This document shows, piece by piece, positions 58,449-64,000 of a stretch of 64,000 nucleotides of DNA. Source of the stretch: Xanthostigma xanthostigma (taxonomy: Eukaryota > Arthropoda > Insecta > Raphidioptera > Raphidiidae); NCBI GenBank assembly GCA_963575645.1, contig OY754469.1, positions 23,206,001 through 23,270,000 of the forward strand, written 5' to 3'. The notes beneath the pieces are model-generated. The model searched no databases. It was not told the DNA's origin and saw only the letters and a program-made list of their open reading frames with translations. Position 1 is the first letter of the stretch, and every line of letters starts with the position of its first letter. Made by a program: the position numbers and the translations under genes.

Positions 58449-58749
58449 GAACTACAACTTATAACTTCGATAAGTGCAACGGCTGACACGCATGGAAACG
58501 CGTCAAAATTTCGGGACTAATGCAAGCCCCGGGATTTAATTTTCAAGCTACCTACTTTTAATTTACAATATTAAAATATTAAGAGCTACTTGGTTTTTCC
58601 CGCTACTTGATTTATTTTATTTTTTTTATTTTATTTTATTTATTTAAAGATGGGTGCCAAACAGACTCTAGGACCAGATAAATGACACCTTGACATATTA
58701 TTATAACTACATGAGTTGACTTCATTATCGGATTTTTATAGTTGGCTTG

Positions 58750-59682
58750 TAGTGGCGTGTGTAAGTGGGAAAAAACGGGAAAATGGTAAATATTTTGAGC
58801 CTGAATGAAACTACCTTCCCCCTCCCGTTTTCGAGGATGTTGAACACGATGGCGGCGTCAGAATTTCTCGTTCGGGTGGCCCAACCTCTCAAACCGGCCA
58901 AAAACCACCCCCGAGAGGGGTTAACGCGATTTACTAGGTTTCCCTGCAGAAATAAGTACTTTACCCCCGTTTTCGAGGATGCTGAGCAGGTGGTGGTATT
59001 GGATATCGCGTCCGACCCCTACCAATCCCTCCACCGGCTAATACTCGTCCTCGGAAGGGGTGATTTTTTTATATATATATGAAGCTTATGTAATGTATAT
59101 ATAATAAATATGTATTTGCCGCTGATAATAGGAAAAAAAATTTCACCCCTTTCAGGGGTGAGTATTGGCCGGTGGAGGGGTTGGTAGGGGTCGGACGCGA
59201 TATCCCACACCACCACCGTGCTCAGCAACCTCGAAAACGGGAGGTGAACATATATTTACTGTTGATACTGCAAAAAAAAAATTCACCCCTTTCGGGGGTG
59301 ATTATTGGCCGGTGGAATGGTTGGTAGGGGTCGGACGCGATATCCAACACCACCACCGTGCTCAGCAACCTCGAAAACGGGGGGAGAACATATATTTACC
59401 GTTGATATTGCAAAAAAAAACTCACCTCATTCGGGGGTGATTATTGGCCGGTGGAGGGGCTGGTAGAGGTCGGACGCGATAAAGTACTTCTTTCTGCAGG
59501 GAAACCTAGTAAATCGCGTTTAACCTCTCTCGGGGGTGGTTTTTGGCCGTTTTGAGGGGTTGGGCCACCCCAACGAGAAATTCTGACGCCGCCATCGTGT
59601 TCAGCATCCTCTAAAACGAGGGGGAGGTAGTTTCATTCCGGATCAAAATATTTACCAGTCCTTCGACTCACACACACCACTA
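58750..59682. mobile_element. Modular fold-back element, family C copy 2
   Basis: Termini TAGTGGCGTGTGTAAGTGGG and the reverse of TAGTGGTGTGTGTGAGTCG. It has one forward module (58960-59060) and two full reversed modules (59160-59440), the second followed by a partial one that is cut at 'gtcggacgcgataaagtact' (about 59469). Outer arms match copy 1, including 'aaaaccacccccgagagggg'. The frames of 91-105 codons here read the modules and are not genes. Confidence 0.8.
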
Positions 59683-62164
59683 TTGAGTTTGACTTGATTT
59701 CGTGTTAATTAGTTTAAAAATAAAGTGAATAACATAAAGTTAATAATTTGGTGTGTTATAACAAAAAGCTCAAATACTGATTTTATTCCAGTTAGGTTTA
59801 TATATCTTCCTTTATTCTGTGCATACGAAGATAAAATATATCCGGTCGTATTAATCGCTCACGTGATATATGTGACGCATTCTGCAGATGGCGAGACACG
59901 ACGGTGAAAGTGAAATTACGTAATATAATAATATAAAACAATGCCATGTGGTGCTAACACCCCCGCAGGCTTATATCTTCTAATGATCTCTGTAAAACTG
60001 ATTCTGCATGTTGGGTTCTCTAAATATTAACTTTTATTTTACAGGTGCATCTATTAACGGTTGAGTATTTGAAATTAAGAGTGCAGGGGGTTTTAATAGG
60101 CTGCGCATTATATTGTTAAGAATAAGATTATCCATGAAAATCATTACCTTAGATGCCTACAAAAAATAAAAAAAAATATTTTACGTATTTAGATTATGTC
60201 GAGTAAAATATTAGTCGTTAATGAAAGTTTAGTTGAGAAACAATTTTTAAAGTGGTTTCACAAATGTGTGCAAAGTTTCGAAAAATTTATTTCAATCATC
60301 AACGCCTATGAACATGCATAATTAGAACAATAAATTGTTATGTTCATAGGCCTTCATGTTGATAAAACTTTTTTAGAAACGCTGGCCACAAGCGAAACAT
60401 CATAAAGCTTCTTTTTAAATTGTTTCTCAACCAATATTTACCTCCATGATTAAAAATCTTTATCTACATTAGTAAATGTCATATATATTTCAGCACTGAA
60501 ATTCTTAAAAATATTAAATTCCCAATAGTTTTGCATTTCTCGTACTGTAAAAAGGGGTAAAAAATATATTTTTAGGATAACCGGGCAGAGGTATATGTAG
60601 AATGTCACAACAAGTATAGTTTGAAATAATATTATAATATACCGGGTCGCATTTCGACATCATTTTTTAGCTCTCACGATAACTAATGAGTGATGACAAG
60701 TAAGTTTCATCAAAGGTACGAAACCCTCGGTGTGCAAACGGAATTGACACTTGACCGATTTTTTCAAAAGTGCAGGTATTAAAAAAATAAAATTACTTGA
60801 ATTTCTTTTTCATCAACACTGAAAAGAAGGACAAATCAAAAATAGAACACTTTTGCTTTCTAAACTTCATTGTTTTTTAAATATCAATATTTGCTTTGCA
60901 AATTTTTTTAATTGACGGTTGTTATTTTTAACTAGGATTTAGACATACGATTTAGTTGGCGACGATGAAGCAATTTATTTACACTGCAATTATTATAAGT
61001 TTTGAATGAAAAGTTGACAGTAAAATGATCACTGAAGGCTATATTGTCATGCATATATTATAAAAGGAATGAATTGTTAAGGCTATCAAATAATCTTATT
61101 AATTAAGATCCATTCATGTTGTTCTTGTAGTTTTATTTTAATATTATCAAATTAGCTTGATACAAGCGATTTATTTAGTTATGAGTACTGTATTTCAATT
61201 ACGAATATCTGGATAGACATTCCTCAGCAGCTATTCCAAATGACTGATTATTCAGACATTTTTGATGAAAATAATATTTTTTGGTAATTTTGGTTAAGAT
61301 TATATAAATATTATGTAATTGTAAAATGTAAGTAAATCGACTATTAAATTTAATAAATTAATTCAGAATAATTCACGTTACAATTCTAAGCTTCCAAAGA
61401 ATTAATAATCAAAATAAACGTAAAAGAATGATTTCGTGTGGGATTTCTGAGTATTACTACCAGGAAGCTTTCTTCTACAAAGTCCGAAATAGTTCTCCTT
61501 GACAAAACTGCGCAATTTATGTATGTCATCGAGTTCTCAACTTTTGTTGAAATTTTTTGTTTCTGGGCGTGATAATAGATTACAGTTAATTTGTTTTAAT
61601 CGTTTAGTTTGGTTGAGAAACAGTAAAAAAATTTAACCGCTGTTTCGCTCGTGGTGAACACCCAGAAATTTATATTTTCATCATCAGGGTCTTAGTCTAG
61701 TTTAATGGTGGTAAGTTGTACTAATCCTAAATACATGATCAATATCTATGGGTTACTTAAGTAATTTAAGTCTTAAATCTTGTTTTGTGTACTGTGAAAT
61801 TGAAAAATAAAAGTTTGTTCATGAACTTTCAATGACGGAGTTAATAAATTACTGATATAAGATTTATGATCTTCAGAGATGCACTCAGCTCATTATGTGA
61901 CATTTATGTTTATAACTTGAGGTTAATGTAGGCTCGGCACAAATATATCAAATAAAAAAGGCGATTCAATTGTTTTTTGTTGTTGGGAATTTTTTAATTA
62001 TAATATATTTTCTCTATTATATACAAACCATAAGCTGGAGAGGTCGTCATTTTCACAAAATTTACAAAATCAAACATTAAATAAAACATTTCAAGAGCAG
62101 GTCAATATAATATAATTTTTTTTAATCTTTATTTACACAGTCAGCTACAGCGTCGACATATTTT
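59683..62164. other. AT-rich DNA with an inverted repeat and PLE-like words
   Basis: 60228-60436 is an inverted repeat ('agttgagaaacaattttta' against 'aaattgtttctcaacc', tip 'gcctatgaacat'/'atgttcatagg') related to that at 10199. 61610-61690 carries 'ggttgagaaacag', 'gctgtttcgctcgtggtgaa' and 'catcatcagggtc', again like Penelope-like termini. No gene is recognised. Confidence 0.45.
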
Positions 62165-62830
62165 ACCATTCCAACCCAAAAGTGGGGAATGTTATTAGTT
62201 TAGGTCAAAAATCGTTTTTCAAAAATTTTACAATATCTTTTCGTTTTGAGGTCCTCCGAATTCAAAAAACGTATTTTTGGGAAAACTCTGTGCGTCTGTT
62301 AGTCTGTGAGCACGATACAGGTCAAACGAATGAACAGATTAAAACAAAATTTTGGGAGGATGTTTGTTATGCAAATATGAAGTGCCTTATTGTTTTTAGG
62401 GAAAATCGGTGCATGAGCAGAAGATATTTATTATATGCTATAACGGTGTTTTTTTATATAATAGTGGTATACTTTTCATAACGGCTTATTAATTTATTTA
62501 TTTTTTCAAGAAAATTTTGTAAATTTTTTTTCCTAAACTTTCTAGTTTCAGAAATATTTTGAAAATAAAAAAAATCAGCTGTTCTTTTGTTGTGTAGATG
62601 TCAGAAATAAACTAGTTAAGTATGCTTTGATTAATTTTTACATGGCGTGAAACATATTGTGTATGTAACCATGGCAACGAATAGCAAATATCATATTGAA
62701 TACTAGCCATTACCCGCGTCACCTCAAACAATAACTGAAATTTTCTTTTCTTCATTACGCTATATCAAATTTCAATATTTTTGAAGTTGGAATGATCCCG
62801 TCGTCCAATTGGCTGAATTTTTTTTTTAAT
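62165..62830 (+). repeat. Dispersed repeat family A, copy 6
   Basis: The clearest full-length copy: 'accattccaacccaaaagtg' at the start, 'ttttcgttttgaggtcctcc', 'gtgagcacgatacaggtcaa', 'gggaggatgtttgttatgca', 'aaaatcggtgcatgagcaga', 'catggcgtgaaacatattgt' and 'cgtccaattggctgaatttt' at the end. The 99-codon frame at 62182-62481 translates the repeat and lacks a known domain. Confidence 0.75.
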
Positions 62831-64000
62831 TTGTTTAAAAATTCTATTAGAAATTTGTTAATCTTAGGATATACCCTACAGAATTAATATTAATGAAACT
62901 TTTTAAATCCTATTTAAATTGTTGCTCAATGTAGTAGACACCTTTAGCCTATATTTATAATTTATAAATATCTGACAAGCCACAACAAACACCATGATCA
63001 TATTTTCTAATAGTTGAAATAGCGTTGTCCTGTTAAGCGAGTTTCCAGTCAATCTAATTGAAAGTTACAAATAATTAATAAGTCAATGAGTTGATATTCA
63101 CATTTGTGTTGTAGCCAATGAAGTAATCAGAAAGTTCACTGAGATTAAAGCAACTTTGCGTTACTCAAAACAACTGCATACTGCGCAATGTTTTAAAACC
63201 AGTAAATCTAAAACTTGAAAAAAAAAATATCAGGTTTGATCACTTATAACTTTTTTTTTGTTATTATTTATTGAAAATTGTAAGTGACTGATTGATTGCC
63301 TGACAATTCACTAACACTTAATACAGGTATGACATTTTGGAAATGTTTTCTGCTTATAACGCAATTGCCTACTATATGCAGATTTTGGAATTTTAATGGG
63401 CAGTGGTATGAAAAATATTTTTTTTGAAAAAAAGAGTTTTTTGTTAAAATCAAAATCAAGAAATTTTAAATTATTTGTGTCATTCTGATATTAAAATAAG
63501 TGTAAACAATTTCCTTTGGCAATTATTAACCAAAAAGATTGGTTGTCTGTAAAGTCGATTTACGGACGATAGTTTTACGTGTTAACGTATTCCGTAATAC
63601 ATAACCTAAATTTATATAATAATTCGAATCTATGATATTGCATCTTTCGCTTCAAATTTAGGTTAATTTTATTTATTTAAATTACTCACCATATGATATA
63701 ATTGTTTTTTTAACTTTCTTTCTTTCGTATTTATTTTAAGTCTCAAAGATTAGCTGTCATAATATTTATAAAACAATTGTTTCACTGTTTATATAAAATT
63801 CCAAAACCTACTTACAATATTTAAGTATTTTCATACGTCAAAAAATTGATTTTTATAATGATAAAATTTGTAAGAAAACGATTTTTTCGAGAGATGAGAC
63901 CTAGCTAAAACGATTTTTTGCCCCCCAAAATCCCTTTTCAGTAAATTTCATCCAAATCGTTAGGGCCGTTTTCGAGAAAAGCACGCACAGGGTCAGGCGG
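62831..64000. other. No gene recognised; a repeat enters at the window end
   Basis: AT-rich sequence. From about 63890 'cgttagggccgttttcgaga' resembles the start of a widespread insect repeat that is cut by the window edge. Confidence 0.35.

Overview
The window looks like nuclear DNA of an insect: low GC, no bacterial-style operons, and a dense mixture of insect-type transposable elements. These include a Ty3/Gypsy CsRn1-type LTR element, Jockey- and R1-like LINE remnants, a Penelope-like remnant, Helitron-like ends, pogo- and mariner-type MITEs, and many fold-back elements. The order of insect cannot be fixed from sequence alone. I see no convincing intact host protein-coding gene; the only long open frames belong to one LTR retrotransposon.

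Layout. 1-16 kb holds copies of a dispersed repeat (family A), several inverted-repeat (fold-back/MITE) elements with ACAGGGTGTCC-like or ACAG-like ends, one Helitron-like insertion and one pogo/Tigger-like MITE. 16-26 kb holds more fold-backs, the first copy of a repeat (family B) carrying a tRNA-like module, and a near-perfect 558-bp hairpin (24.88-25.44 kb). 26-36 kb contains a modular fold-back (family C), a Helitron-like element, several short hairpins and a 1.6-kb terminal-inverted-repeat element. 36-44 kb carries family A and B copies, LINE debris and a 1-kb fold-back. 44.96-47.92 kb is a nested palindrome with arms of about 1.2 kb.

48.06-52.36 kb is a young CsRn1-like LTR element on the minus strand. 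It has open gag and pol frames in a -1 arrangement, a tRNA-Trp primer-binding site and a 5-bp target duplication, but the pol/3' LTR junction has been deleted. 52.4-55 kb holds a 63-bp tandem repeat that resembles the element's target, a THAP-like exon candidate and a Penelope-like endonuclease remnant. 55.1-56.3 kb is a minisatellite whose 14-bp unit matches the RFX X-box consensus. The remainder has another modular fold-back (family C), more hairpins and a family A copy.

The sequences do not form a pathway. The common theme is inverted-repeat DNA: more than twenty fold-backs or hairpins in 64 kb, several with near-identical arms, which would give long double-stranded RNA if transcribed. All coordinates of repeats were read by eye and edges may be off by several bases.
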